Of a stretch of 64,000 bases of DNA, positions 38,401 to 45,645 are shown piece by piece. The notes beneath the pieces were generated by a model. It was given only the letters and a program-made list of their open reading frames with translations. It had not been told where the DNA came from and did no database searches. Source of the DNA: an uncultured Lachnospiraceae bacterium (GTDB lineage: Bacteria > Bacillota > Clostridia > Lachnospirales > Lachnospiraceae); the NCBI GenBank assembly GCA_902775485.1, contig CACYMJ010000004.1:17100-81099 (forward strand), given 5' to 3'. The first letter of the stretch is position 1; every line of letters begins with the position of its first letter. Both the position numbers and the translations under genes were made by a program.

Positions 38401-38655
38401 AAGTGCAAACGATATGAATATGGTGGCTTCCTTAGCCTTTCCGTATCTGACACTGAACAGTGTGATGAACGGAACAGTCACGGTCGTAAACAGAAGTGTC
38501 AGTATCTCGACAATACTGTCGGCATACAGCACATCTCCGATAAAAGCAAGGGCACAGACACCGATCGAAGCCAGCGTGAACATGATGAACACACGCTCCT
38601 GGAGATTCCTCGAAGGATCCGATATGATGTTTCGAATGAACTTGCGAAGTTTCAT
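35491..38655 (-). CDS. Hybrid histidine kinase: HK-REC-DegV-HPt
   Basis: 1054 residues. Parts in order: six membrane helices (about 25-180); HisKA with His213 (SNMSHEIRTPIN); HATPase (N box LLNNAVKY, G1 DTGMGI, G2 GTGLGLSI; to 430); receiver 463-585 with Asp514 (ILMDHLMPEMDG); a DegV domain 611-890; an acidic linker; and an HPt domain 950-1050 with His990 (KVHALKTKALLIGA). The DegV part follows the family from VTCAGTCDLPPRIVGKYQIETIPYTI through SFVLDSIYYYGKNRPVREG to IHMGIDAFSVIF, where His876 stands at the usual DegV ligand-binding His. DegV (FakB) proteins bind fatty acids, so a lipid input to a phosphorelay is suggested. I know of no described protein of this design. Confidence 0.9.
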   Translation of the reverse strand: MKLRKFIRNIISDPSRNLQERVFIMFTLASIGVCALAFIGDVLYADSIVEILTLLFTTVTVPFITLFSVRYGKAKEATIFISFALIFIILPVVFFFGGGTNGALIPWLIFAYLYMGLVLSGRWRIAALITYTVLVCAAFTYDYFHPELVVRYSREIHHLDTFLAVVEVGYVCFIMTWFQNRLFTHENEMAKEETKKVEELGKNQNRFFSNMSHEIRTPINSILGMNEIILRDPDATESIRKDAQSIEGAGRMLLALINDILDFSRIEAGKMDIVPVNYSIASLVSDIVNMVRGRAEEKGLKFNVELDPSTPAELYGDEIRIKQILVNLLNNAVKYTAEGSVTLHIERESLEGDQVVMIFSVSDTGMGIKQDVIPYLYDAFRRMDEGRNAKIEGTGLGLSIVKQLVDLMGGRISVDSIYTQGSTFTVTLRQKVARSDAVGTIDIDSYQKSRASKAYKSSFVAPDARVLIVDDSTMNLKVEKKLLEGTRIVVDTVTSGAEALNMTRTERYDVILMDHLMPEMDGIECMQQIRKQAGGLNNRIPIIVLTANAEGENRQLYAQSGFEDYLLKPVTGQQLEEMLLAHLPASKVERDIHRDEAGTGMITSRDYSRKIPVIVTCAGTCDLPPRIVGKYQIETIPYTIASDGRTFYDGVETSGDELVRYISEGKKFTCDPPTVEEFRMFFGRCLKYAHNLIYISAASGISPEYARACDAARSYGNVAVIDAECCSTAVGFLILIAQRMATSGETFENIIEQIEKIKKRIVCSFVLDSIYYYGKNRPVREGIAIFMRALGIRAMIRYKNGGFGVDRYVIGDFDRYYKKFIDHLLPTFETPVKEMAVVVYAEMTQEQKDKIEEYLKKTYGFERILFQRTSCVLPIHMGIDAFSVIFMLEGDYRYNLSKLFEDDEAAVQTQEEDQDIPSGSDDDTQESTDGGKWYDGLPEIDPVTGLRNTGSEETYLEAAKEFYSSIEEDIEQINRYCKERDWHNYTVKVHALKTKALLIGATLLADEALMLEKAGKSGDADHIEKNNDALVRHLGQYTEILKVLRESDREATDK

Positions 38656-40715
38656 ACCCGTCCTCCCCTCTCATTCGTCGTATGAGTCATGCCGGGAAGG
38701 ACTCTGCTCATGGTACGTTCGAATTCATTAATGTCGATCGGCTTCCCGATAAATCCCGCAAAACCTTCGCGAATAAACATCTCTTTTGCACCGCTGACGA
38801 CATTCGCGGTAAGCGCGATCACTCTTGCCGTCTTTTGCTGCTGCAGGGCAACATCTTTTATCCTCTTCGCAGCCTCGATACCGTCCATCTGCGGCATCAT
38901 GTGATCCATGAACACCACATCATAATCATTTTCCGTAAATTTCCTGATCGCTTCAGCTCCGGAAGATGCAGTGTCGACCGACATGTTGTATTCCTTAAAC
39001 AGTCCGCGCGCAACGATCAGGTTCATCGGCTCATCATCGACAACGAGTGCTTTAACGCCGCTAAATACCGGACGCTCAAGCAGTGATTCCGATGTATGTA
39101 TTATCCCCGCCTCTCCGTTTAAAACACGTATGATCTGCACGGCACAAAGCGGCATGGGAATAACAGTGATCCGGCCGTTTTGCGACACAAATGATCCCGG
39201 TGTGCTGACGGCAACTGTTGTTTTTTCGGAAAGACTGTCATATAACGCCCTGTCCTTCGTATATTCCCTCTCTCCGACAAAAATGTGAGTTATATCACCT
39301 CTGTCCGCAAGCTTTGAAACCTCCGCGGCAGATGTTGCAAAATACATGTTTATCCTAAGATCCTGCGCAATGTTTGCCGCCATCTTCCTGTAGAATTCGA
39401 GCGTCTTCGATCCGCTGCGGCCGTGCTGATCAAAATGGAATACTACACCCGGTACAAGATCGCTCTTTAATACGAGGCACGGCGTCGGATCAATAACGGT
39501 CTGGGTCAGAGTGACAACGACACTTGTGCCCTTTTTCTTTTCGCTCTCGATACGGATAAAACCGTTCATGCACCGTACAAATCCGTAAATGATCGGAAGA
39601 CCCAGTCCTATACCTCCGGTACTTCTGTCCCTTCCTCTGCTGCTCTGATACATCCCGTAGTTGATCTTTGCTATCTCATCAGCCGACATACCTATTCCGC
39701 TGTCGGTAACTTCGATCACGAGGTTTGTGGTATCCGCGTGCTTTATCGTGGATATCCTCAGATAGACCGCACCCTTTAGGGTAAACTTAAATGCGTTGTC
39801 AAGAAGATGGCCGAGTATCTTGTTTATCCTTCCGGCATCACCGTACATTACGGACGGAACATTCGGATCCAGGTCCACTATCAGTTCCTTTCCCGAGTCC
39901 TTCTGATAATAGGAATATCCTGCTATGATATCGTTTATCATCGACGTTATCATGTAATTGCCTTCTTCAAGTATAACGTCTCTGCGCTGTATCTCACTGT
40001 AATTCTGGATATCGTCTATCTGACGTCCCAGACGTATCCCCGCATCGTTTATCGATGCAACATCATCCCTGTCCTCTTTCTTCATTATGATCGCTGACAG
40101 CCCGTTTATGACATTGACAGGTGTACGCAGTTCATGGGAAATGTTGACAAGAAAATCCTCCATGTCGCTCTTCTCTCTCATTTTTTCCGCGTTCCTGCGC
40201 TCCAGCTCCCTCGTATCTGCCATATCGTTTCTGATAACATCGTGAAGCACACGGAATATGATCATCTCTATGACCACATGAAGAAGTATCCTTGAAACGG
40301 TCAGCGAATCAAATATAAGAGTGCCGTTCCTGATCCCCATGAACAGCTGCATAATGACCATAACAAAAAACTCTGTAAGAAGTATATTGAGAAAAACGGG
40401 CCTTCTTAAAAGCGTGACCGTGACCATAAGAAGAACCGATACTATGACAAGATCAAAAAAACTGGTTTCGTGTACGCCATGATAGAATGCCATGAGCATG
40501 GCAAAGATAAGATAATAAGTCTCCCGAAACGTGCTCTGCCTGTACTGGAGAATGTGCATTATCCAGCACGCAACAAGACCGACCGCGATAAGCGGAGGTA
40601 CCCAGAACTCCCATCCCTGCGTAATGCTTTCCACGATCGCACTGAGTGCGCCTATGGTGATTATGATCACGACAGTATTATGGATTCTTGTATTCTGCTG
40701 GCTGTTATCGTTCAT
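38652..40715 (-). CDS. Hybrid histidine kinase: TM-HK-pseudoREC-REC
   Basis: 687 residues. About five membrane helices (12-160), HisKA with His194 (VNISHELRTPVNVI), HATPase (LLDNAFKFT, DSGIGM, GGIGLGLPI), then a 120-residue region of receiver-like shape without an acceptor Asp (VVFHFDQHGRSGSKTLEFY to IPMPLCAVQIIRVL), and a final true receiver (VKALVVDDEPMNL, VVFMDHMMPQMDG). It has no HPt; that domain is on the next gene, which overlaps it by 4 nt. First gene of operon A. Its closest relative in the window is the kinase at 57389-59980, which shares the same order of parts and adds an HPt. Confidence 0.9.
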   Translation of the reverse strand: MNDNSQQNTRIHNTVVIIITIGALSAIVESITQGWEFWVPPLIAVGLVACWIMHILQYRQSTFRETYYLIFAMLMAFYHGVHETSFFDLVIVSVLLMVTVTLLRRPVFLNILLTEFFVMVIMQLFMGIRNGTLIFDSLTVSRILLHVVIEMIIFRVLHDVIRNDMADTRELERRNAEKMREKSDMEDFLVNISHELRTPVNVINGLSAIIMKKEDRDDVASINDAGIRLGRQIDDIQNYSEIQRRDVILEEGNYMITSMINDIIAGYSYYQKDSGKELIVDLDPNVPSVMYGDAGRINKILGHLLDNAFKFTLKGAVYLRISTIKHADTTNLVIEVTDSGIGMSADEIAKINYGMYQSSRGRDRSTGGIGLGLPIIYGFVRCMNGFIRIESEKKKGTSVVVTLTQTVIDPTPCLVLKSDLVPGVVFHFDQHGRSGSKTLEFYRKMAANIAQDLRINMYFATSAAEVSKLADRGDITHIFVGEREYTKDRALYDSLSEKTTVAVSTPGSFVSQNGRITVIPMPLCAVQIIRVLNGEAGIIHTSESLLERPVFSGVKALVVDDEPMNLIVARGLFKEYNMSVDTASSGAEAIRKFTENDYDVVFMDHMMPQMDGIEAAKRIKDVALQQQKTARVIALTANVVSGAKEMFIREGFAGFIGKPIDINEFERTMSRVLPGMTHTTNERGGRV

Positions 40716-40768
40716 AACATCTCTCCGACTGTGTCAGGTCCGATCCGCTATGCAGATCCATAAACAGT

Positions 40769-40797
40769 ATTATATTGGAAAAAGCCGTGATGTTCAA
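40769..40797 (-). promoter_or_regulatory. Promoter of signalling operon A
   Basis: TTGAAC (40797-40792), 17-nt spacer, perfect TATAAT (40774-40769) on the minus strand. The leader to the ATG at 40715 is about 47 nt. It drives the run HK, HK-REC-DegV-HPt, 7TM-GAF, metY. Confidence 0.7.
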
Positions 40798-40810
40798 CAG
40801 CCGCGCATTT

Positions 40811-40845
40811 AAAAAGGCGCTTCGCAATGTATTGCAAAGCGCCTT
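40811..40845 (-). terminator. Terminator of purA
   Basis: Stem AAGGCGCTT...AAGCGCCTT with an inner GCAA/TTGC extension and loop TGTA; on the minus strand TTTTT follows. It lies 15 nt past the purA stop codon and before the operon A promoter. Confidence 0.88.
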
Positions 40846-40860
40846 CTCAAACCGGCCCGT

Positions 40861-42156
40861 CTAGAAAGAATCGGGGGTGCGATATATGATATCATCCCTT
40901 GCCGGACCGTTGGATATCATGGTGATCGGATAACCGATCTTCTTTTCGATAAACTCTATGTATTTCCTGCAGTTTTCCGGAAGCTTTTCGTATTCGCGTA
41001 TACCGGTTATATCGCATTTCCATCCGGGAAGCTTTTCATACACGGGCTTTGCCTGGGCAAGGAGTCTTGTTACCGGGAACTGGTCGGTCACCTCGCCGCC
41101 TATCTCATAACCGGTACATACGGGGATCTCATCAAGATATCCGAGCACATCCAGAACCGTAAATGCCACATCCGTTGTACCCTGAAGACGGCATCCGTAC
41201 TTGCTCGCAACACAGTCAAACCATCCCATCCTTCTCGGCCTTCCGGTCGTTGCGCCGTATTCTCCTCCGTCGCCGCCGCGTCTGCGGAGTTCATCCGCAA
41301 CCGCTTCATCTTTTATCTCGCTGACAAATTCCCCTGCTCCTACGGAAGATGAATAAGCCTTACATACAGAGATGACCTGTTTGATCTCATAAGGCGGTAT
41401 CCCGCATCCCACTCCGCCATATGCCGCTATGGTATTTGATGACGTTACCATAGGATATATTCCGTGGTCGCAGTCCTTGAGGGTTCCGAGCTGTCCCTCG
41501 AGAAGGATCGTTTTGCCGCCTTTTATCGCGTCGTTCAAATAAGATGAAACATCACACACAAACGGTGCGATCATATCCCTGTACTTCATGAGCGTAGCGT
41601 AAGTCTCTTCAACATCGATCGGAGGCTTGTGATACAGATGCTCGAGAAGCACGTTCTTCTGTACGGACACATTTCTGATCTTTTCCTTCAGATCCTCTTC
41701 GGCATCCCAAAGGTCACTGACCTGAAATCCTATCTTTGCGAACTTATCCGAATAGAAGGGCGCAATGCCTGATTTGGTCGAACCGAATGATCTTCCCGCA
41801 AGACGCTCCTCTTCATATTCATCAAACTTTATATGATACGGCATGATCATCTGTGCGCGTTCCGAAATGAGAACTATCGGCTTCGGAACACCCTTTGCGA
41901 TGATGCCTTCGAGTTCTCCGATAAGGATCGGTATGTTAAGTGCTACACCGTTTCCGATTATGTTCACGGTATTCTCGTTAAACACACCCGAAGGGAGTGT
42001 GTGAAGAGCGAACTTGCCGTACTTGTTCTTGATCGTATGTCCCGCGTTGGCACCGCCCTGAAATCTTACAACAACATCGGCGTTCTGTGCCAGCATGTCA
42101 GTGATCTTACCTTTGCCCTCATCGCCCCAGTTGGCTCCGACAACAGCTTTTACCAT
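40861..42156 (-). CDS. purA: Adenylosuccinate synthetase
   Basis: 431 residues. Signatures: VGANWGDEGKGKITD (GTP loop with catalytic Asp), GGANAGHTI, LPSGVF, SFGSTKSGIAP, LLEGQLGTLKDCDHGIYPMVTSSNT and GATTGRPRRMGWFD. It makes adenylosuccinate from IMP and aspartate, the step before PurB. It is a single-gene unit with its own promoter and terminator. A GGAGG site precedes the ATG. The leader starts with a strong terminator-type hairpin, suggesting attenuation. Confidence 0.97.
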   Translation of the reverse strand: MVKAVVGANWGDEGKGKITDMLAQNADVVVRFQGGANAGHTIKNKYGKFALHTLPSGVFNENTVNIIGNGVALNIPILIGELEGIIAKGVPKPIVLISERAQMIMPYHIKFDEYEEERLAGRSFGSTKSGIAPFYSDKFAKIGFQVSDLWDAEEDLKEKIRNVSVQKNVLLEHLYHKPPIDVEETYATLMKYRDMIAPFVCDVSSYLNDAIKGGKTILLEGQLGTLKDCDHGIYPMVTSSNTIAAYGGVGCGIPPYEIKQVISVCKAYSSSVGAGEFVSEIKDEAVADELRRRGGDGGEYGATTGRPRRMGWFDCVASKYGCRLQGTTDVAFTVLDVLGYLDEIPVCTGYEIGGEVTDQFPVTRLLAQAKPVYEKLPGWKCDITGIREYEKLPENCRKYIEFIEKKIGYPITMISNGPARDDIIYRTPDSF

Positions 42157-42203
42157 GATCGTTTCCTCCGTTATTTGACCGCAGCTTCAAAATACGTTCG
42201 GTC

Positions 42204-42248
42204 GCAAAAAAATAAAAAAAGGGACCATAAACACATTATGGCCCCTTT
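42204..42248 (-). terminator. Terminator after metY copy 2; possible purA attenuator
   Basis: A 13-bp stem (42218-42230 with 42236-42248, one G-T pair) and 5-nt loop, followed on the minus strand by a long T tract (TTTTTTTATTTTTTT). It can end the metY transcript. It also lies just inside any transcript begun at the promoter at 42260-42288, which would then have to read through it to reach purA. Confidence 0.85.
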
Positions 42249-42288
42249 GCCCATAGAGAAATATACGCTCACTATGGGCAAAAGTCAA
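42246..42288 (-). promoter_or_regulatory. purA promoter with a perfect inverted-repeat operator
   Basis: TTGACT (42288-42283), 17-nt spacer, TATATT (42265-42260) on the minus strand. A perfect 11-bp inverted repeat, TTTGCCCATAG (42246-42256) and CTATGGGCAAA (42272-42282), frames the -10 box: one arm fills the spacer next to the -35, the other covers the predicted start near 42253. This is a convincing operator layout for a dimeric repressor; the protein is unknown. Confidence 0.65.
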
Positions 42289-42305
42289 TAAGAAACATCC
42301 GCGTT

Positions 42306-43586
42306 TTATATCGCGGCAAAACCGTTCTCAAGATCAGCGATTATGTCATCGACATGCTCTGTTCCGATCGACAGACGGATAGTTCCGGGGGTAATGTTCT
42401 GCTCCGCAAGTTCCTGCTCGCTAAGCTGCGAATGTGTAGTTGAGGTCGGGTGGATCACAAGGCTCTTTACGTCCGCTACGTTTGCAAGAAGCGAGAAGAT
42501 CCTCAGATTGTCGATAAAAGCCCATGCCGCTTCCTGACCGCCCTTGATCTCGAATGTGAATATCGAACCGCCTCCGTTGGGGAAGTACTTCTGATACAGC
42601 GCATGATCGGGATGATCCGGCAATGACGGATGGTTAACCTTAGCAACCTTCGGATGCTTAGACAGATACTCAACAACCTTTTTCGTATTCTCGGAATGTC
42701 TCTCAAGCCGCAGCGAAAGCGTCTCAACTCCCTGAAGGAGTAAGAATGCGTTAAACGGTGAGATCGTCGCACCTGTATCTCTTAAGAGGATCGCACGGAT
42801 ATATGTTACAAATGCTGCCGGACCGACCGCATCATAGAACGATACACCGTGGTAGCTCGGATTGGGATCGGCTATTGCCGTGTATTTTCCGCTTGCCTTC
42901 CAGTTAAACTTTCCGGACTCGACTATGATTCCGCCGAGTGTCGTTCCGTGACCCCCTATGAACTTTGTTGCGGAATGAACAACTATGTCAGCACCGTGTT
43001 CGATCGGTCTTATAAGGAACGGTGTTCCGAATGTGTTGTCAACGACAACGGGCAGTCCGTGTTTATGAGCTATCTCAGCTATCGCATCGATATCGGGAAT
43101 GTCACTGTTGGGATTTCCGAGTGTTTCAAGATATATGGCTCTCGTATCATCTTTTATCGCAGCTTCAACTTCGGAAAGATCATGTGCATCCACAAATGTT
43201 GTATTTATTCCGTATAACGGAAGCGTGTGTGCCAGAAGATTGTAGCTGCCGCCGTAGATCGTCTTCTGTGCAACGATGTGTCCGCCGCCGCCTGCAAGTG
43301 CTTCGATCGTATATGTGATCGCAGCGGCTCCGGATGCAAGTGCAAGTGCTGCACTTCCGCCCTCAAGTGCGGCAAGCCTCTTCTCAAGAACATCCTGTGT
43401 TGAATTGGTCAGTCTTCCGTAAATGTTACCCGCATCGGCAAGTCCGAAACGGTCTGCAGCGTGTTTGCTGTTCTTAAAAACGTATGATGTCGTCTGGTAA
43501 ATGGGAACCGCTCTCGCATCCGATGCCGGATCGGGTTCTTCCTGACCTACGTGTATCTGTAATGTCTCAAATCTGTAATCGCTCAT
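42306..43586 (-). CDS. metY: O-acetylhomoserine sulfhydrylase-type PLP enzyme, copy 2
   Basis: 426 residues. The PLP lysine is Lys208 (HSATKFIGGHGTTLGG). The start FETLQIHVGQEEPDP, the PIYQTTSYVF block and the long C-terminal half (NPSYHGVSFYDAVGPAAFVTYIRAI) are typical of MetY, more so than in copy 1. It should make homocysteine (or cysteine) by direct sulfhydrylation. AAAGGAG precedes the ATG. It has its own strong promoter and a 160-nt leader carrying a short open reading frame and a hairpin, which suggests control by translation of the leader. Confidence 0.93.
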   Translation of the reverse strand: MSDYRFETLQIHVGQEEPDPASDARAVPIYQTTSYVFKNSKHAADRFGLADAGNIYGRLTNSTQDVLEKRLAALEGGSAALALASGAAAITYTIEALAGGGGHIVAQKTIYGGSYNLLAHTLPLYGINTTFVDAHDLSEVEAAIKDDTRAIYLETLGNPNSDIPDIDAIAEIAHKHGLPVVVDNTFGTPFLIRPIEHGADIVVHSATKFIGGHGTTLGGIIVESGKFNWKASGKYTAIADPNPSYHGVSFYDAVGPAAFVTYIRAILLRDTGATISPFNAFLLLQGVETLSLRLERHSENTKKVVEYLSKHPKVAKVNHPSLPDHPDHALYQKYFPNGGGSIFTFEIKGGQEAAWAFIDNLRIFSLLANVADVKSLVIHPTSTTHSQLSEQELAEQNITPGTIRLSIGTEHVDDIIADLENGFAAI

Positions 43587-43633
43587 ATTTTATCTCCTTT
43601 GTCTGTATGGTGTGATCAATAGTTTCCTGAAGA

Positions 43634-43662
43634 CCTCGATCCGGATCAGCTCCCGGACGAGG
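43634..43662 (-). promoter_or_regulatory. Leader hairpin before metY copy 2
   Basis: Two stacked stems, CCTCG/CGAGG and TCCGG/CCGGA, with a single-nucleotide bulge and an 8-nt loop. It starts 3 nt after the stop codon of the leader peptide and has no T run, so it is not a terminator by itself. It could pause ribosomes or pair differently when the leader peptide is stalled. Confidence 0.5.
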
Positions 43663-43665
43663 GCA

Positions 43666-43710
43666 TCACATCCATATCTTGTCGTGGAGATTGTTTTCCC
43701 TTACGTACAT
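43666..43710 (-). CDS. Possible 14-residue leader peptide of metY
   Basis: The frame MYVRENNLHDKIWM has a strong GGAGG site 6 nt before its ATG and a TGA stop. It is the only open frame with a ribosome site in the 160-nt leader of metY copy 2, and ends with Trp-Met just before a stable hairpin. A terminal Met codon would fit sensing of methionyl-tRNA, but a single codon is weak evidence. It could also be a chance frame. Confidence 0.45.
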   Translation of the reverse strand: MYVRENNLHDKIWM

Positions 43711-43754
43711 ATTCATCCTCCGGCGTAAGTTTTGTGTTCCTGCGGTTTTAGAGG

Positions 43755-43783
43755 ACTATATCATGTATTACCTACCTTGTCAA
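43755..43783 (-). promoter_or_regulatory. Promoter of metY copy 2
   Basis: Perfect TTGACA (43783-43778), 17-nt spacer, TATAGT (43760-43755) with an extended -10 TGA on the minus strand. The predicted start is near 43748, about 160 nt before the metY ATG. Confidence 0.78.
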
Positions 43784-43803
43784 TAGGTATTAAATGAAAA
43801 TTT

Positions 43804-44319
43804 TTATCCCCTCAGAGTTTTGACTGCATTTATCTTCGCAACAAGCGGGATCAGAATATTCCCGAGTACAAGGCAGACCACAGCCTGAACCGCATTTCCG
43901 GCAACGGATGCCATTGCCGCCATACCCATGCCGAGAATAACCGCCTCGAATGCAAAATATCCCGCAAGCATGATAATCTCAGCGGCTGCCGAAACAAGGA
44001 TGACCGATACCGTTTTGTTCTTCACTGCCGCAAAAAGCTTGGTATGCAGTCCGACAGTCAATCCCATCAGTGCTTTGATGACAAATGTCGCGGGAGCATA
44101 TACCGCATAACCGGACAGGATATCCGCAAGTGCGGATCCGATACCCGCCGCAAGGGCTCCGTACGGACCTCCCAGGATCCATCCCGACAAAATGACCATC
44201 GCATCACCGATATTGACATAGCCTCCTCCGGCTGTCGGTATCGTGATGACCATTGTTGCGATCGCAGTCATGGCCGCCAACATAGCCGCCGTGACGATTT
44301 TTACATTGGTGTTTCTCAT
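43804..44319 (-). CDS. ECF transporter S component
   Basis: 171 residues, five or six membrane helices. The start NVKIVTAAMLAAMTAIATMVI and the loop GGGYVNIGDAMVILSGWILGGPYGALAAGIGSALADIL are typical of ECF vitamin-uptake S components, of the kind with G-x-x-N-I-G-D after the first helix (pantothenate/HmpT-like groups). It uses a shared energising module encoded elsewhere. It follows the NUDIX-PgeF gene by 34 nt with a strong GGAGG site. There is no riboswitch in the short gap, so the vitamin cannot be guessed. Confidence 0.82.
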   Translation of the reverse strand: MRNTNVKIVTAAMLAAMTAIATMVITIPTAGGGYVNIGDAMVILSGWILGGPYGALAAGIGSALADILSGYAVYAPATFVIKALMGLTVGLHTKLFAAVKNKTVSVILVSAAAEIIMLAGYFAFEAVILGMGMAAMASVAGNAVQAVVCLVLGNILIPLVAKINAVKTLRG

Positions 44320-44353
44320 CTTTTTCCTCCTTTTACGACTTAATGCCGGGCGG

Positions 44354-45598
44354 TCAGTCTTCCCGTTTCATTATGACCGTGGCAAGGCTTCCCCGGTTTC
44401 CCTTCGTTCCCCTGTGCGAAAAATACATCCCGGGATCACACATCGTACATCCGCCGACCCTTTCGATATTCTCCGGCTTTACTCCGAGCATCTCAAAGCG
44501 CCGCGCTACGACTCCGCGAAGGTCGAGCATATACCTGTCGCCGCTTTTATCATAAAAACCGCCCGCATCATCTCCGATCAGCTCCGTCACCGCATCGATC
44601 ACTTCCGCTCCCACCTCAAAACAACACCTGTCTATTGCGGGGCCGAGAGCAATATGTATGTTGCCCGGCCGCGAACCGAGTGATTCAAACGCATCCACTG
44701 CGTTTTTTTCGATATCGGCGACAGTGCTCCTCCAGCCGCAGTGTACAACCCCGACAACTCCGGCATTTTTATCTTCCATAAGGACCGGAACACAATCGGC
44801 TGTAAATATCACAAGCGGTACATTTGCACATGCAGTAACATATCCGTCGCATTCGATCAGATCCCTTCCGTCCGGATATACTCCGTATGCCGGGCGAAGA
44901 TCGTCTTCTCCCGCTATGACAACGCGGCTGCCGTGCACCTGGTTTCCGCATACGAAGCTCCTCACCGGTATCCCGGCCTCTCCAAGGAATCTTCTCCAGT
45001 TCTCTGTTACTCTCGCTCTGTCATCGCCCCTGTTCATGCCGAGGTTTAATGACTCAAACATTCCGGTACTTACTCCGCCGCGCCGTGTCGAAAATCCGTG
45101 AGGACTGTCGATGAGCGACGATCTGTGTATTATGACATCCTCCGTCAGATCCTCGCATCTTACCAGATCATCGCCTTTATATTCAACGAGCATGTCTATC
45201 CTGTCCCTTCCCTCGATAAGGGGTTTGACAAAATACCTGTCTCCTTCCCATGTCGGAAGGGACAAAACCTTACCGGCCTCTACCCATTCGAGAATGCCTT
45301 CGTCACATCGGGTGTGGCACTGTCCGGTATATCCGTCGGCAGAAAAAAGATACATATCCTCATTTTCCCATACATCGGATATGAACTTTACCACTCCGTG
45401 AAGATGATATCGGGTGAGCGTCAGACCTGTCTCTTCAAATACTTCACGGACAAGACAATCTTCGGCCGTCTCGCCTTCTTCGAATTTTCCACCCACGCCG
45501 ATCCACTTGCCTTCGTTAAGATCGTTCTGCTTTCCAACCCTGTGAAGCAGGAGGTATTCGTTTTTCTCATTCCTTATATAGCACAGTGTCGTATTCAT
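44354..45598 (-). CDS. NUDIX hydrolase-PgeF (YfiH) fusion
   Basis: 414 residues from the ATG at 45598. Residues 1-145 are a NUDIX domain with an intact box (GGKFEEGETAEDCLVREVFEETGL), of the MutT/8-oxo-dGTPase kind (CYIRNEKNEYLLLHRV). Residues about 165-410 are a PgeF/laccase-domain protein with GNQVHGSRV, FTADCVPVL and VVHCGWRSTV supplying the zinc His-Cys-His set. PgeF is known to remove wrongly incorporated amino acids from peptidoglycan precursors, or act on purine nucleosides. Both halves look active, suggesting a joint clean-up role. The -10 box is 7 nt before the ATG and no Shine-Dalgarno is seen. Confidence 0.92.
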   Translation of the reverse strand: MNTTLCYIRNEKNEYLLLHRVGKQNDLNEGKWIGVGGKFEEGETAEDCLVREVFEETGLTLTRYHLHGVVKFISDVWENEDMYLFSADGYTGQCHTRCDEGILEWVEAGKVLSLPTWEGDRYFVKPLIEGRDRIDMLVEYKGDDLVRCEDLTEDVIIHRSSLIDSPHGFSTRRGGVSTGMFESLNLGMNRGDDRARVTENWRRFLGEAGIPVRSFVCGNQVHGSRVVIAGEDDLRPAYGVYPDGRDLIECDGYVTACANVPLVIFTADCVPVLMEDKNAGVVGVVHCGWRSTVADIEKNAVDAFESLGSRPGNIHIALGPAIDRCCFEVGAEVIDAVTELIGDDAGGFYDKSGDRYMLDLRGVVARRFEMLGVKPENIERVGGCTMCDPGMYFSHRGTKGNRGSLATVIMKRED

Positions 45599-45605
45599 AA
45601 CGTGC

Positions 45606-45614
45606 ATTATAACA
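45606..45614 (-). promoter_or_regulatory. Extended -10 promoter of NUDIX-PgeF, predicted leaderless
   Basis: TGT-TATAAT on the minus strand (45614-45606) with no good -35. Exactly 7 nt (GCACGTT) separate it from the ATG at 45598. Confidence 0.6.
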
Positions 45615-45629
45615 TGCCGTAAACAAACG

Positions 45630-45638
45630 TGGTATAAT
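45630..45638 (+). promoter_or_regulatory. Extended -10 promoter of the MATE gene, predicted leaderless
   Basis: TGG-TATAAT (45630-45638) with no clear -35. Exactly 7 nt (ATCTGAC) separate it from the ATG at 45646. It is back to back with the NUDIX-PgeF promoter; the two start codons are only 47 nt apart. Confidence 0.6.
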
Positions 45639-45645
45639 ATCTGAC

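Noticed and set aside
43587-43803. A SAM riboswitch before metY copy 2.
   Set aside because: I could not fit the leader to known SAM riboswitch cores; a leader peptide and hairpin explain it better. A covariance-model search would decide.
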